From assembly GCA_963801055.1 (NCBI GenBank), contig CAWDDE010000006.1, positions 124,001-188,000 of the forward strand: DNA of 64,000 nt, given 5' to 3'. The stretch comes from DASUPK01 sp963801055 (GTDB lineage Bacteria > Actinomycetota > Thermoleophilia > Solirubrobacterales > 70-9). Shown here piece by piece: positions 42,837-52,199 of the stretch (position 1 is its first letter; the number at the start of each line of letters is the position of its first letter). The translations under genes were made by a program, and so were the position numbers. The notes under the pieces were generated by a model. The model had not been told where the DNA came from, made no database searches, and worked only from the letters and a program-made list of their open reading frames with translations.

Positions 42837-43802
42837 GTGATCGACCCGCTGGAACGCTGGCGCGAGTACGGGGAGAAGCCCGACTACGCCGGGCTGCTCA
42901 GCTTCAGCGGGATGCCCTACACGGAGGATCCCACCGAGCTCGAGGGCGCCGACGTGGTAATCGTGGGGGCTCCGACTGACGACCTGGTCTCCGACCGGCC
43001 GGGCACCCGCTTCGGGCCGCGCGCGATCCGGGCGGCGAGCTGCCCTCCCGGCCCGCACCTAGAGGCCAGGCTGGACGGCTTCGCGGAGTTGCGGGTGATC
43101 GACTACGGGGACGCGCCGGTGCTGCCCGCCGACCCCGCGCGCAGCCACGAGGCAATCGAGCAGACGGTCGGCGAGGTGCTGGAAGCGGGCGCCATCCCGA
43201 TCGTGCTCGGCGGCGACCACGGCATCGCCGAGGCCGACATCCGCGCCTGCGCGAAGCGCCACGGCCCGGTCGGCCTGGTCCACTTCGACACACATACGGA
43301 CACGGGCACCGAGGTCTTCGGGGTCGACGTCTCTCACGGCACCCCGATGTATCGCCTGGTCGAGCAGGGCCACATTGACGCCAAGCTCTACGCCCAAGTC
43401 GGGCTTCGCGGCTACTGGCCCGGCGAGAGGGAGTTCGATTGGCAGGCCGAGCGGGGCATTACCAGCCTGTTCATGCAGGACGTTCGCGAACTGGGGATAC
43501 GCGAGGTGACGGAGCGCGCTGCCGATGCGGTCGGCGAGGGGCCGATCTTCCTGTCGGTCGACGTCGACGTGCTTGACCCGGCGTTCGCTCCCGGCACCGG
43601 AACGCCCGAGCCGGGAGGGATGACCTCCGCCGATCTGCTCTGGGCCTGCCGCGAGCTCGCCTCGCGTCTTCAGATCGTCGGCGCCGAGGTTGTCGAGGTG
43701 ATCCCGACCGCGGTCGGCTCAGCGGACGTCACGGCGCTCGTTGCCGAACGGGTCGTACGGGAGATAGTCACCGGGATCGCTCTCTCTCGGCGCCGGTCCT
43801 AA
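42837..43802 (+). CDS. Agmatinase/arginase-family ureohydrolase
   Basis: A 321-residue Mn2+ hydrolase from GTG 42837. The metal motifs are GGDHGIAEADI, HFDTHTDTG (one ligand block, with Thr where Ala is common), and SVDVDVLDPAFAPGTGTPEP with its Asp-x-Asp pair, the agmatinase/guanidinobutyrase-like form. It removes urea from a guanidino compound. Divergent from the decarboxylase-cNMP fusion: a decarboxylase plus ureohydrolase could act on one amine pathway, but substrate match is only inferred. Upstream frame extension to 42714 runs into the decarboxylase gene and has no start support. Confidence 0.85.
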   Translation: MIDPLERWREYGEKPDYAGLLSFSGMPYTEDPTELEGADVVIVGAPTDDLVSDRPGTRFGPRAIRAASCPPGPHLEARLDGFAELRVIDYGDAPVLPADPARSHEAIEQTVGEVLEAGAIPIVLGGDHGIAEADIRACAKRHGPVGLVHFDTHTDTGTEVFGVDVSHGTPMYRLVEQGHIDAKLYAQVGLRGYWPGEREFDWQAERGITSLFMQDVRELGIREVTERAADAVGEGPIFLSVDVDVLDPAFAPGTGTPEPGGMTSADLLWACRELASRLQIVGAEVVEVIPTAVGSADVTALVAERVVREIVTGIALSRRRS

Positions 43803-43952
43803 GAGCAAGCGGGTACCACGCCCTTTTGGTGGCGGCTGCTTTCTCGAATCGGCCAGACCGGTCCTGTGGCGGGGATGGTGACGGTTGCAGAGGCGGACGC
43901 TTTTGGGTTGGATGAAGAATGATGGACATGAAGCGCGGCGAAAGGGATACGC

Positions 43953-45310
43953 ATGCCACCAGTTCCGCTGAGGTTTCTTGTGGCCCTGGCCCTGGCCGGA
44001 TCGCTGATCGGACCGGGTGCGGCGGCATTGTTCGCGCCAGCCGACGGGCTGGCGCAAGCCGGCGGTTTTGAGCTCGTCGGGACCCACCCTCAAGCGTCAC
44101 AGCAGCCGACTGACCGCGGGAGAACGCTCAACTTCCTCAAGCACTGGGACGGCGCGATCTACGCGGGTTATGGCGACTACGACGCCAACACCGGACCTGA
44201 TCGCGATCACTCCATTCGCGCTGTCCACCAATCGGTTCGCTGCGGAACCCGCTTTTTGGACGGACTCCGAAGAGCTACAGGTATTCCGTTCCCTGAACGG
44301 CAACCTTTACGCCCCCTCGATCGACCCCAGGATCGGCCGCGACGATTACTCGGAGACGCCGCTGGCGGATCCCTGGACGGGCCTTGACGTCGTGCGAATC
44401 GCTGCATGTCTACGACATCGCCGCGCGTACGGGAGCCGAACTTTGGATGGTCGGGTCCGCCGGCTATAACGCGGTCGCCTGGCGCAGCCTGGATGGGGGC
44501 GTCACGTGGAGCATTGCCCTGACCGTGCCGCCTAGGAACAGCGGCGACTTTGGCCGCTTCTACTTTGCCGGGGTCCATCAGAACGCGCTCTACGTGCAAG
44601 CTGTTGACAACGGCGGCGGCAAGCATCCGACATCCAAGGTCTTCGACGGCAACAGACTGGTCCGATGGACCGGATCTCCTTCCACAAGGGGGCTATGGAT
44701 ACGACACCGAGCACTTCGACGGCCAGCTGCTCTATCTCACCCGCCAGTCGATCTCCGAGCAGCTTGCTGTCCTTCGATGGAGCCGAGGTGACGAACACCG
44801 GGCAGGTCTTCTACAACTACAGCGTCGACGGCGACACGCTGTACGGGCTCGGGGAGAACGGGCAGATACGCAGGACGACCGACCTCAGGCGGTGGACTGA
44901 ACTCGAGACGGCCGCGCCGGAGGCCGCACGCAGCATCGTCGTCATCGACGGCGTGATCTACGTCGGCACGACGGATTCACGCATATACAGGTTGTCGCGT
45001 CCGTCAACCTGCCAGCGGAGCGCCGCCTACCTGCAAGGGCATGCCGTCGACGATCGTCGGCACGGACGGCAACGACGTGCGCAGCGGCACGCCCGCTCGA
45101 GGATGTGATCGTCGGCCTGGGCGGCAACGACAAGCTCTCCGGCCTCGCCAGGCAACGACGTGATCTGCGGCGGCGCCGGCAAGGACACCCTGAAGGGCGG
45201 CAAGGGCAAGGACAAGCTCTACGGCGAGACAGGGCAAGGACACGCTGAAGGGCGGTCCCGGCAAGGACACCCTCAAGGGCGGCGCGGGCAAGGACAAGCA
45301 GGTGCAGTAA
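43953..45310 (+). pseudogene. Exported RTX-type (calcium-binding repeat) gene, broken by eight single-base insertions
   Basis: It starts with ATG 43953 and a signal peptide (LRFLVALALAGSLIGPGAAA). A ~320-residue beta-propeller-like exported domain can be traced in successive +1 frames: FELVGTHPQA, ITPFALSTNRFAAEPAFW, YDIAARTGAELWMVGSAGYN, GGYGYDTEHFDGQLLYLT, EVTNTGQVFYNYSVDGDTLY. The last ~90 residues are RTX nonapeptide-like repeats (DVIVGLGGNDKLSGLA, GAGKDTLKGGKGKDKLYG). All eight steps need exactly one extra base (near 44199, 44395, 44672, 44760, 45000, 45101, 45150, 45231) and none needs a missing base. Sequence between steps is undamaged, with no internal stop. Either sequencing errors or a gene recently inactivated. 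The RTX tail is nearly the same as that of the gene at 47315. Confidence 0.65.
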
Positions 45311-45327
45311 CGCCTTAGGCCCAGAGT

Positions 45328-45345
45328 GCTGCTTAGCAAAGCAGC
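45328..45345 (+). terminator. Hairpin after the RTX gene
   Basis: GCTGCTT-AGCA-AAGCAGC is a 7-bp stem with a 4-base loop, 18 bases after the RTX stop. It lacks a T-tract but is in the right place for a terminator. The core AGCAAAGCAGC recurs beyond the end of the paralogous RTX gene (near 47280) and at 51965. Confidence 0.4.
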
Positions 45346-45443
45346 GGTCGCGTGAACACGTCAAGCTTCGATTCTGAGCCGGATTCGTCGGCTACAACCG
45401 GGGTTTACGATCAGCTACGCCCCAGACAACCCGAATCGGGCGC

Positions 45444-45518
45444 CTAGACAACCCGCCTGACCAGATACAGCGCAAGCAGCACGAGAATGACGATGATGAG
45501 GATGGTGAGAATGGACAT
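45444..45518 (-). CDS. 24-residue membrane peptide
   Basis: ATG 45518 to TAG gives 24 residues, almost all a single hydrophobic helix (ILTILIIVILVLLALYLV) ending RRVV. AGGGAGAGAG lies just upstream of the start. Hydrophobic micropeptides like this, with a basic end, occur singly in actinobacterial genomes as membrane regulators or small toxin-like peptides; which type this is cannot be told. The codon choice and ribosome-binding site support it as a real gene despite its size. Confidence 0.5.
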   Translation of the reverse strand: MSILTILIIVILVLLALYLVRRVV

Positions 45519-47314
45519 GGGCTCTCTCCCTTCTGATCCCAGTAGCGGGCTAGCGAACCTCCTGGTAGCTCCACCCGCCCGACCCATAGAACGCCGCTCT
45601 TGAAACCACCGCTCCTCGGGGGTTGAGTTGAGGGGGTTAGGGAGCGGTCCCCGCCTACGACGGTGTCGGGAGTGTCGGCATGTCCGGTGCTTCCTTCCCG
45701 AGCCTCCTCAATGAGCCGGGACAAAAGGAACTCATGCCGTCGAAGCAGAGCGGGAGCGGTTCACGACCAGCGCGATTCGGGAGCTGATGCTGCGATTCGA
45801 GTGGAGCAACGCCCGCCCGACCAGCTGAGTTCTCAGACTTCGGTCAGGGCCATCGAGACCCCGAGCCGTAGCCCTTCACCATCTGCGGTGTCTCCAGGAA
45901 GCCGTCTGCGTCGCGTTGAAGGCCGAGAAGTCGCCGAGTCCGTACTAGCGCGACGAGTCACAGCAGATCCGGATGCTCGATCGGCCGGCGCTTGCGCCTG
46001 CGAGCGCCGCGACTTCGATTCGCTGTCCCGGCGTGGCGGACCCCGGACAACAGTAGAGTCGCATGCCTTTGACGGACGGCCCGCTCAGGTGAAAGGGAAG
46101 GTCGCTGTTTGCGCGTCGGCCGACGCAGGCGTGCTTGTTTCCAGGCCTACGGTAAGGAGCTTGCCAGCTGGCGCCTTCAGTCTCCAGCGCGGCCGTGGTG
46201 GAGCGCTGTCGGAGGCCGGTTCGCCGGCCGTGGCTCGGTAAGGAGCCCTTCTGAGTCGTAGGTGGCCGCGATTGTCGGCGGTCGACCGCGTTCACGATGT
46301 CATTGCTTGCCGTTCGCGGCGCTCGAGCGAGGTCGCGGAGCGGTTGCGCTCATCAGCACGGCGACATCAAGAACGATGCGTCACCTGCCAGGAAGACAAG
46401 CACGGCGGATTGAAGAACGGACCTCGAGCTCGCCCACCCAGAGCAGGTGCGTGGGCGCCCGGAGGTCGCGTTGCGTCCCGCTGCGGCCGGCACGATCCCG
46501 TGGGCCGCAGGGTCCCGCAGGCTGCCGGTCAGGGCGTTCAGCTCCGTTAGTCGTCGACATGGGCACCCGGCGATCGTTGTCGCGAGCGGCACACGCTGCG
46601 GCAAGAAGCGACCCGAGTAGCTGCGGGACACCGGCATCGGCGAGCCGGGTGCGACGGATAGGTTCTGGGACGGAGTTCGCGTTCGTCGATCAACGTCTCC
46701 TCCGGCTCGGCGTGACCTGGTGACTCTCGACCGACAACCGGAATGGCCCGGCGGTCAGCAGCATTCGATCCCGACGCACTGGGAGCCGTGCCGCGGCAAG
46801 ATGGTCGCAGGCGGGCTGCGGGAGCTCCAGGTCAACCGAGGGGCTGACCGAAGCAGGATCGAGTTGAGCACTTCGCAGGGACAGAAGCCGTCAACCCAGT
46901 AGTCCGGAGGGAGCTGTGATGACTCCAACGAAGCAGGTACTCGGATGACGGCCTGTTCCCACACAGGCATGCCGGAGCCTGCGTGCTCTTGCAGGAACGC
47001 ATGCAGGCGCAGATCGAGCGCCACGTCGCCGACGCTGCTGGACGGAACCGGGCTGAAGTATATAACGACGAGATCTCGGTCGCATCCAGTCTGGCTCGGC
47101 TGCGCTTGCCTGTCGCCGGCGCCGGCTTCGCAGAGCGGCCTAGGCGTTGAGCAGCCCGGGCTGCCGGGAGTAGGCGACTATCGCTTTGGACGAAAAGCGG
47201 CGGTCCGCTGGATAGCGAACGGGGCGCCTCAAAGACACCCGCCCCTGAGATTTGACCCAAAAACGCGCGTCCGAATGGCTGCTTTGCTTGGAACTCGGCG
47301 CTTTGCACTAGGCC
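45519..47314. other. 1.8-kb stretch without a recognisable gene
   Basis: Open frames here give no recognisable domain and alternate without a consistent codon pattern. No transposase, inverted-repeat ends, tRNA or CRISPR were seen. It is bounded by the micropeptide and by two tail-to-tail RTX genes. It may be a decayed gene region or a region of poor sequence quality. Confidence 0.5.
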
Positions 47315-48260
47315 CTACTGGACCTGCTTGTCCTTGCCAGGGCCGCCCTTGAGCTTGTCCTTGCCGGGACCGCCCTTGAGGGTGTCCTTGCCCGTCTGGC
47401 CGTAGAGGGTGTCCTTGCCCTTCTGGCCGAGCAGGGTGTCCTTGCCCGAGCCGCCGCAGATCGTGTCGCTTCCGGCGAGGCCGGAGAGCTTGTCGTTCCC
47501 GCCCAAGCCGACCATCACGTCCTTGCCGGAGGTTCCTTTGCGCACGTCGTTGCCGCTCGTGCCGACGATGGTCGCGGGCTTGCCCTTGCAGGTGGGCGGG
47601 GGTGCAGCGGGTTGAGGGCAGGGTCCCTGGATGGCGGCATTGGTCGGGCACTGGTCCTGGGTCTCATCGCCGAAGCCGTCGCGGTCGGAATCCGGCTCGA
47701 CGTTCGCCGCGATGAGGATCCGGAAACCGGACAACAGGACGGTGGTCGTCTGCGTCGAGCCTTTCGGGGGTTCGGTTGGGCTGCGGAAAAACCTGACCTG
47801 GTCCCCTACCGGCTGGCCTGGCCCTCCCAGCAGGCAGGGCTGCGGTGCGAGCATCCCGAGAACGTCGCCGACCTGCACCGGGAGGCGAGTCGCGAACGTT
47901 CTCACGATGCCCGCGACGAAGATCTCCGGCCTGGTCGAATCCACGTAGATGAACTGATTGGGGGCGGCCGTTGGTCGCCAGACGAACAGCCTTCCCGTTC
48001 CTGGACCCTCGCTCCCCGCCATAGCCCTGAAAGCTCCAGCTCGTGATCACCCCGTAAGGGCCCGAGGGGACGGCATAACTCGGGGGCCCGTCGGTGGCCG
48101 ACTGAATCAGGTAGAACTGACCGCCGCAGGCCAGGTTCGGAGCTCCGGTCTGCCCGAGGCTCACAGCAGCCCCGGCGGCCGATGGAGCGGCCAGCGTCGC
48201 GAACACCGCGCCAGCCGTGACCGCGACAATCAGGCGAGTCAGCGGATCGCCCCCTCCCAT
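47315..48260 (-). CDS. Exported RTX-type calcium-binding protein, frameshifted
   Basis: About 315 residues across one +1 break. From ATG 48260 there is a signal peptide (VAVTAGAVFATLAAPSAAGA) and an exported domain (LGQTGAPNLACGGQFYL...YGVITSWSFQ). An extra base in the CCC at 48025-48027 moves the frame. The rest continues FVWRPTAAPNQFIYVDSTRP, a DSDRDGFGDETQDQCPTNAA motif (thrombospondin-type-3/calcium-binding like), then RTX repeats DVMVGLGGNDKLSGLAGSDT, GSGKDTLLGQKGKDTLYGQ and a terminal KDKQVQ. It folds on calcium after secretion. It is tail-to-tail with the RTX gene at 43953, whose C-terminal repeats and last residues match. Confidence 0.75.
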
Positions 48261-48309
48261 CCCCGAAAACCTACACGAACTCGAATTTCGAAATGGGCGC
48301 GCTGGACTG

Positions 48310-50696
48310 TCATGCGGGCCCCCTAGGGCAGCTGGCCGGGCAGTCACTGCCGCTGGGCACGTTCCCAGGTGAGTCGGTCGGCGCCTCGGTCGTCGGGGTC
48401 GTGCCCTGACCCTGGCTCGTCGACGGCGGCGTGCTTGGGGTGCTCGTCGACGGCGGCGTGCTTGGGGTGCTCGGCGATTGGACGGGCTGTGGCGCGGTGG
48501 GCTTCGGATTCGAGCCTTGCGAATCGGTCGTGCCGCTGCCGCTGCCATTGGAGGTGCCGCTGCCGCTGCCGCTGCCGGTGCCGCTGCCGCTGCCGGTGCC
48601 ACTGGCGGTGCCGCTGCCGCTGGAGGTGCCGCTGGCGCTGCCGCTGCCGGCCGGCGAGGGGGAGGCGGTCCTCACCGCCCGAGTGGACTGATGGGATTGA
48701 GGATGGGATTGAGCAGGGGCCGGGGCCGGGGGGATCTGGGTCCTGGCGCTGGCCTCGGACGGGGGCGTCGAGTGGGAGCTGGGCAAGCCGGGCAGCAATT
48801 CGAATCCGCCCCAGACCCCGAAGCGCGATCAGCGATGCGGCGAGTAGCGCCACGGAGACCGCGCTGGCAGACTTCACCAGACGTCGCGCCAGCGCGAGCG
48901 GCACCAGAGTCCACGTCGTCATCACGAGAGCGAGCGCGACCAGGATCAGCCCTGGCGATCCCGCGGGCGGGTTGATCTCCGCGGCTCCCTGCGCGAACCA
49001 AGCGAGAGCCGCCGTAACCGAGTCGTGCCCCTCGGTGACAGTTAGCACCTCGTAGGCGTCGCGGCCGCGCAAGACGAACGCCGTTGCGACGGCCAGCGCG
49101 ACCGCTGCGGTCGCCGCGAATTGCACCCCTGCGAACTTGAACAAGGGCATGGTGAGCTGAGCCCGATTCTCGCGCACGTGCAACATGACCACGGCGGCGG
49201 TGACGACCGAGTAGATCAGGGCGTTGGTGAGACAGAACCAGTAGTAACCCCGTGCGGAGCCGGGATCACTCATGATGATTGCGGCAACCGAACAGGCGAG
49301 GGCCAGCGCCGGGTAGGGCAACAGGGCGACCAAGGGCAGCCGTCTCGGCCTGGTCACCCTCTTTGGCGTCACCTTGAAGGTGAACTGCTTCCTCGAGACC
49401 CACCCTGCAAACGCCTGGACAACCCCCCAGAGCACCCAGGGCCACCTGGTAAAGGTGAAGAGAAATCGCTCCCAGCTGATCAGCTTGGCGTCCGCTGGCC
49501 GGTGGTATCCCTGTCGCCGCAGCCACCAGAGAATGGCGAGCCCGGCGAGGCCGACCAAGCCTGCCCGGATGAAGAACTCGAGCAGGGGCACGCCCACCCA
49601 GGGGGTGTCGGTCAGTAGCGCGGCGACCGGAAACACCAGGGCCATCAGCATGTAAAAGGCCAACAGCGGGTACCAGACCTGGTTGTATCCGAGCTTCACT
49701 TTCTCGCGGACGCCCAGGCCGCCCCAATAGCGCTTACTGACCTGCAACAGGATGTTGGTCATGCTCCGAGACCACTGGTATTCCTGAACGATGCAATCGG
49801 CGAAGGTGGAAGGCCCGTCTCCGTGCGCCATGGCATCGATCGCGAACACGCCGCGCCAGCCGTGGGAGGCCAGCATCAGGGAGGTCGAGAAGTCCTCCGC
49901 CAGCTCAGGACCAAGGCCACCGACCTCCTCGAGCGCGGCGGTTCGTACCGCGTAGTGAGAGCCGATGCACGCGGGCGCGTACTCCCCCGAGTATCCCGCC
50001 TGTTGCGGACCGTGGAGGGGGGCCTCCCAGTAGAGGCGCCCTCGCGCAGCCCAGCATTCGGTCGCGTTTTTGTCGCAAACGCTCGGCGCGGCTACGTAAC
50101 CAACGGTCGGATCGCCAAACGGTCGAACCATCTCCCGCAGGTATCCCGGGGTCGGAACGTGATCGGCGTCCAGTTGCGCGACGACGTCGTAATCCCGGTA
50201 GCCCCAGTGGTCGTAAAAGTAGGCCAGATTGCCTTCCTTGCACCTGGTCCTACGAGGCCACGTCGGGCGGTGGTAGCCCTCGACTCCCTCCCGGCAGGAG
50301 ACCTTGACGCTGTGTTCCTCGCACCAGCGCAGGGTCTCCGGCGAAGGGGACTCGTCCGCCAGCCAAACGTCGTAGGGGTAGGGGTAGTCCTGCCGCAACA
50401 TGCCGTCGAGCGTTTCCGTCAACATGACCCACGGTTCGGAGGGCGCCTTGGTCACGACGATGGCCGTTCGCAACCGCGGGATAGGGAGACTCGGATTCGG
50501 CCGCTTCATCCGATACGTGAAGAAGAAGAACCATCCCGACAAGGAGCATCGAGTAGAAGACCATCGCCGAAATGACGACCATCCCGGCTGGAGTCACCCA
50601 GTGATCGCTCTGAAGCCACCAGATCCAGAAGGCGACCACGGTGCCGATCCAAACTGCCAAGAGCGCGCGATATGACCGTTTCTGGCTGGCGGTCAT
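48310..50696 (-). CDS. BcsA-like family-2 glycosyltransferase with a Ser/Gly/Thr tail, frameshifted
   Basis: About 790 residues. From ATG 50696 two membrane helices (YRALLAVWIGTVVAFWIWWL, VVISAMVFYSMLLVG) run up to a break at ~50536 (one extra G). The GT2 core then follows: TAIVVTKAPSEPWVMLTETL, the DxD motif in AQLDADHVPTPGYL, the acceptor ED in PELAEDFSTSLMLASHG, and the QxxRW-type QEYQWSRSM, then five to seven more helices. Near 48.75 kb a second +1 break leads into a GSGS/TPP low-complexity tail of ~100 residues ending CPASCPRGPA. These motifs match cellulose synthase-like transferases that polymerise a UDP-sugar and export the chain. Upstream frame 50885-51275 may be an N-terminal extension. 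Confidence 0.75.
48529..48652. repeat. Hexamer-rich GC microsatellite coding (Gly-Ser)n
   Basis: Repeats of gctgccgctgcc/gtgccg on the plus strand encode alternating Gly/Ser on the minus strand (SGSGTASGTGSGSGTGSG). The tract is prone to replication slippage, so length will vary between strains, and it is a likely place for assembly error near the second break of the glycosyltransferase. Confidence 0.7.
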
Positions 50697-50884
50697 TAGG
50701 TCCACGAGGTAGCGCGGGTTGTGGCCCGTCTCATCGGCCGGCGGGATGGGGCGGGGTCCTGGCGCCCTTTGCCTGAGAGGCGAGCGGGCGCCCTCGTTCG
50801 CCACCTCTGCCTCTGCCGCTCCGTGAGCGAAACGCGGTAGTCGCAGCGCCGGATGCTGGCCGTAGTCGGCGTCGCTCAGCAATC

Positions 50885-51275
50885 GCTCCGCCGCAGAGCT
50901 CGGCCAGCACGACGAGCATCAATACGAGCGTGATGAGCTCGAGCGTGGAGGGAAGCCCTGGGTCCGATCCAGACCCCTCCGGCTCCTGGAGGGCCGGCTT
51001 TGGTCGAGCGGAGGGTTCTACCGTCCCGCGCGTGAAGCCCAATCGTCTCAAGGTCTTCACCCCAACGACTCCGCTTCTTCCGGGCTGCTCCTTGCTCTGG
51101 AAGCTGAGGGCATCGACCTCTCCGACCGGCACGTGCCGAGCGCGTGGCTCAGCTTTGACGACCGGCGCCCCGGCGAGCTGTATTGACACGCTGAGTAGGG
51201 CCGCTATCAGTCCTTTTGCGGCGAGCCCAAATAGCTTGCATTCATCGTCTCGTGACCTCAGTCGAGCTTTGAATG
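50885..51275 (-). CDS. Membrane/signal segment upstream of the glycosyltransferase; possibly its N-terminal extension
   Basis: The open frame has a hydrophobic segment (LAAKGLIAALLSVSIQLAGA), a Pro/Ser linker (EPEGSGSDPGLPS) and a second helix (LELITLVLMLVVLAELCG). Then the frame switches +1 near 50885, after which LLSDADYGQHPALRLPRF continues into the glycosyltransferase frame. If the switch is another extra base, one larger glycosyltransferase of ~980 residues starts near 51.26 kb. If not, this is a separate small membrane protein. No clear start codon with a ribosome-binding site was seen. Confidence 0.35.
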
Positions 51276-51453
51276 GACCTCGGGCGTAGAAAGGCCCCCG
51301 GCGTGTGCCTGACGGAACCCCCGAAGGGGTTAGCCAGGGACCTGCTCCCCTCGCCTGTTGACACCTCAGGCCGCTGCTTTTCGTAGGGCTCTGCATCCCG
51401 AGAATCGTCCCAGGTCCGCCATTCTTCCGTTCGATGTTTTGTTGCGACATCGC

Positions 51454-51759
51454 CTACTCCGATAGCCCGGCGGCTTCGAGGGCTGTCTTCCGTTCGGTGA
51501 AGGCAGCTCTCCTCCGGAGCTTCCCTTGCCGGAACCAGTAGGCCGAGAAGACGCGCATCTCGACCTCTGCACCGCTTTCACGTCCTCGGCCTCGGAGCCG
51601 CTCGGCGACTGCGAGCACGTCCCCACTGTCGTAGAGGACCTCGTCGAGCGTCACCTCGAAGTCCTTCCACTCGGACCGGATGACCTCCATCCACTTCTGC
51701 ATCGTCTCGGCGCCCCGATACATACCTTCGACGCCCGGAAAGGCACCGGTGGCTCCCAT
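51454..51759 (-). CDS. SnoaL/NTF2-like protein, possibly truncated at the 5' end
   Basis: At least 101 residues with the second half of an NTF2 fold: TGAFPGVEGMYRGAETMQKW, then EWKDFEVTLDEVLYDSGDVL and VEMRVFSAYWFRQGKLRRRA. A piece of the missing first half (LLAPEIERFRGEIATPDVEW) seems to lie upstream in another frame, needing one missing base near 51755. So this may be a second broken SnoaL gene. Function unknown. Confidence 0.55.
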   Translation of the reverse strand: MGATGAFPGVEGMYRGAETMQKWMEVIRSEWKDFEVTLDEVLYDSGDVLAVAERLRGRGRESGAEVEMRVFSAYWFRQGKLRRRAAFTERKTALEAAGLSE

Positions 51760-51844
51760 TCGACATCGGGGGTAGCGATCTCCCCTCTAAAGCGCTCAAT
51801 CTCCGGTGCAAGCAACGGGCAGCCAGCCCAAGGGTCGGCGTAAA

Positions 51845-51886
51845 GTCGCTATTTGCGCACTTCTCGTCGCTAATTGCGCACTTCTC
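51845..51886. repeat. 21-bp tandem repeat, two copies
   Basis: Two copies of a 21-bp unit (gtcgctaWttgcgcacttctc) at 51845-51865 and 51866-51886, identical but for one base. The repeat has the TTGCGCA core and is two helical turns long, so the copies face the same side of the DNA. It lies upstream of both the NTF2-like gene and the GAF kinase. A direct-repeat operator is possible. Confidence 0.6.
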
Positions 51887-51952
51887 GTCGGCGCACGATC
51901 TCGACGTTCTCCTCCGACATCGCCCACGCAGTATCTCGCGGCTACTCGCGAA

Positions 51953-51976
51953 CGCTGCTTTCCATGCAAAGCAGCG
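51953..51976. other. Strong hairpin sharing a core with the RTX 3' ends
   Basis: CGCTGCTTT-CCATGC-AAAGCAGCG is a perfect 9-bp stem with a 6-base loop. The right arm and following bases (GCAAAGCAGCGGTCG) repeat the sequence after the RTX stop at 45336-45350. It may be a bidirectional terminator or a small dispersed repeat. Confidence 0.5.
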
Positions 51977-52199
51977 GTCGTGGAAGCCGTCTACAGCCGC
52001 ATCGGCGCCGTCTTGGGTCTTGCCGTGAGCGCAGTTGGGCGTGCAGTCGTTGAGCTGTCCGGTCCCGTTGCGACGGCCAACTTCCTCATCCAGCTGGACC
52101 AGGTCACGTTGGTGCGCCGAGTCTGGCGTACCCATCCGGCGGCATTGGCGCGGCCGGGCAGCGTAACCGACCCGATTCTGCTGGGCTACAGAGTTCAGG

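Larger units (their letters stand above)
51760..52199. other. 440-base gap without a confident gene
   Basis: Between the NTF2-like gene and the GAF kinase. Open frames of up to 134 residues on the plus strand have no recognisable family. It contains the 21-bp tandem repeat and a strong hairpin described separately and may hold the divergent promoters of both neighbours. Confidence 0.5.

Noticed and set aside
45519..47314. Mobile element remnant
   Set aside because: No transposase fragment, terminal inverted repeats or target duplication seen.
48529..48652. CRISPR-like array
   Set aside because: The repeats are contiguous hexamers coding Gly/Ser, with no spacers.
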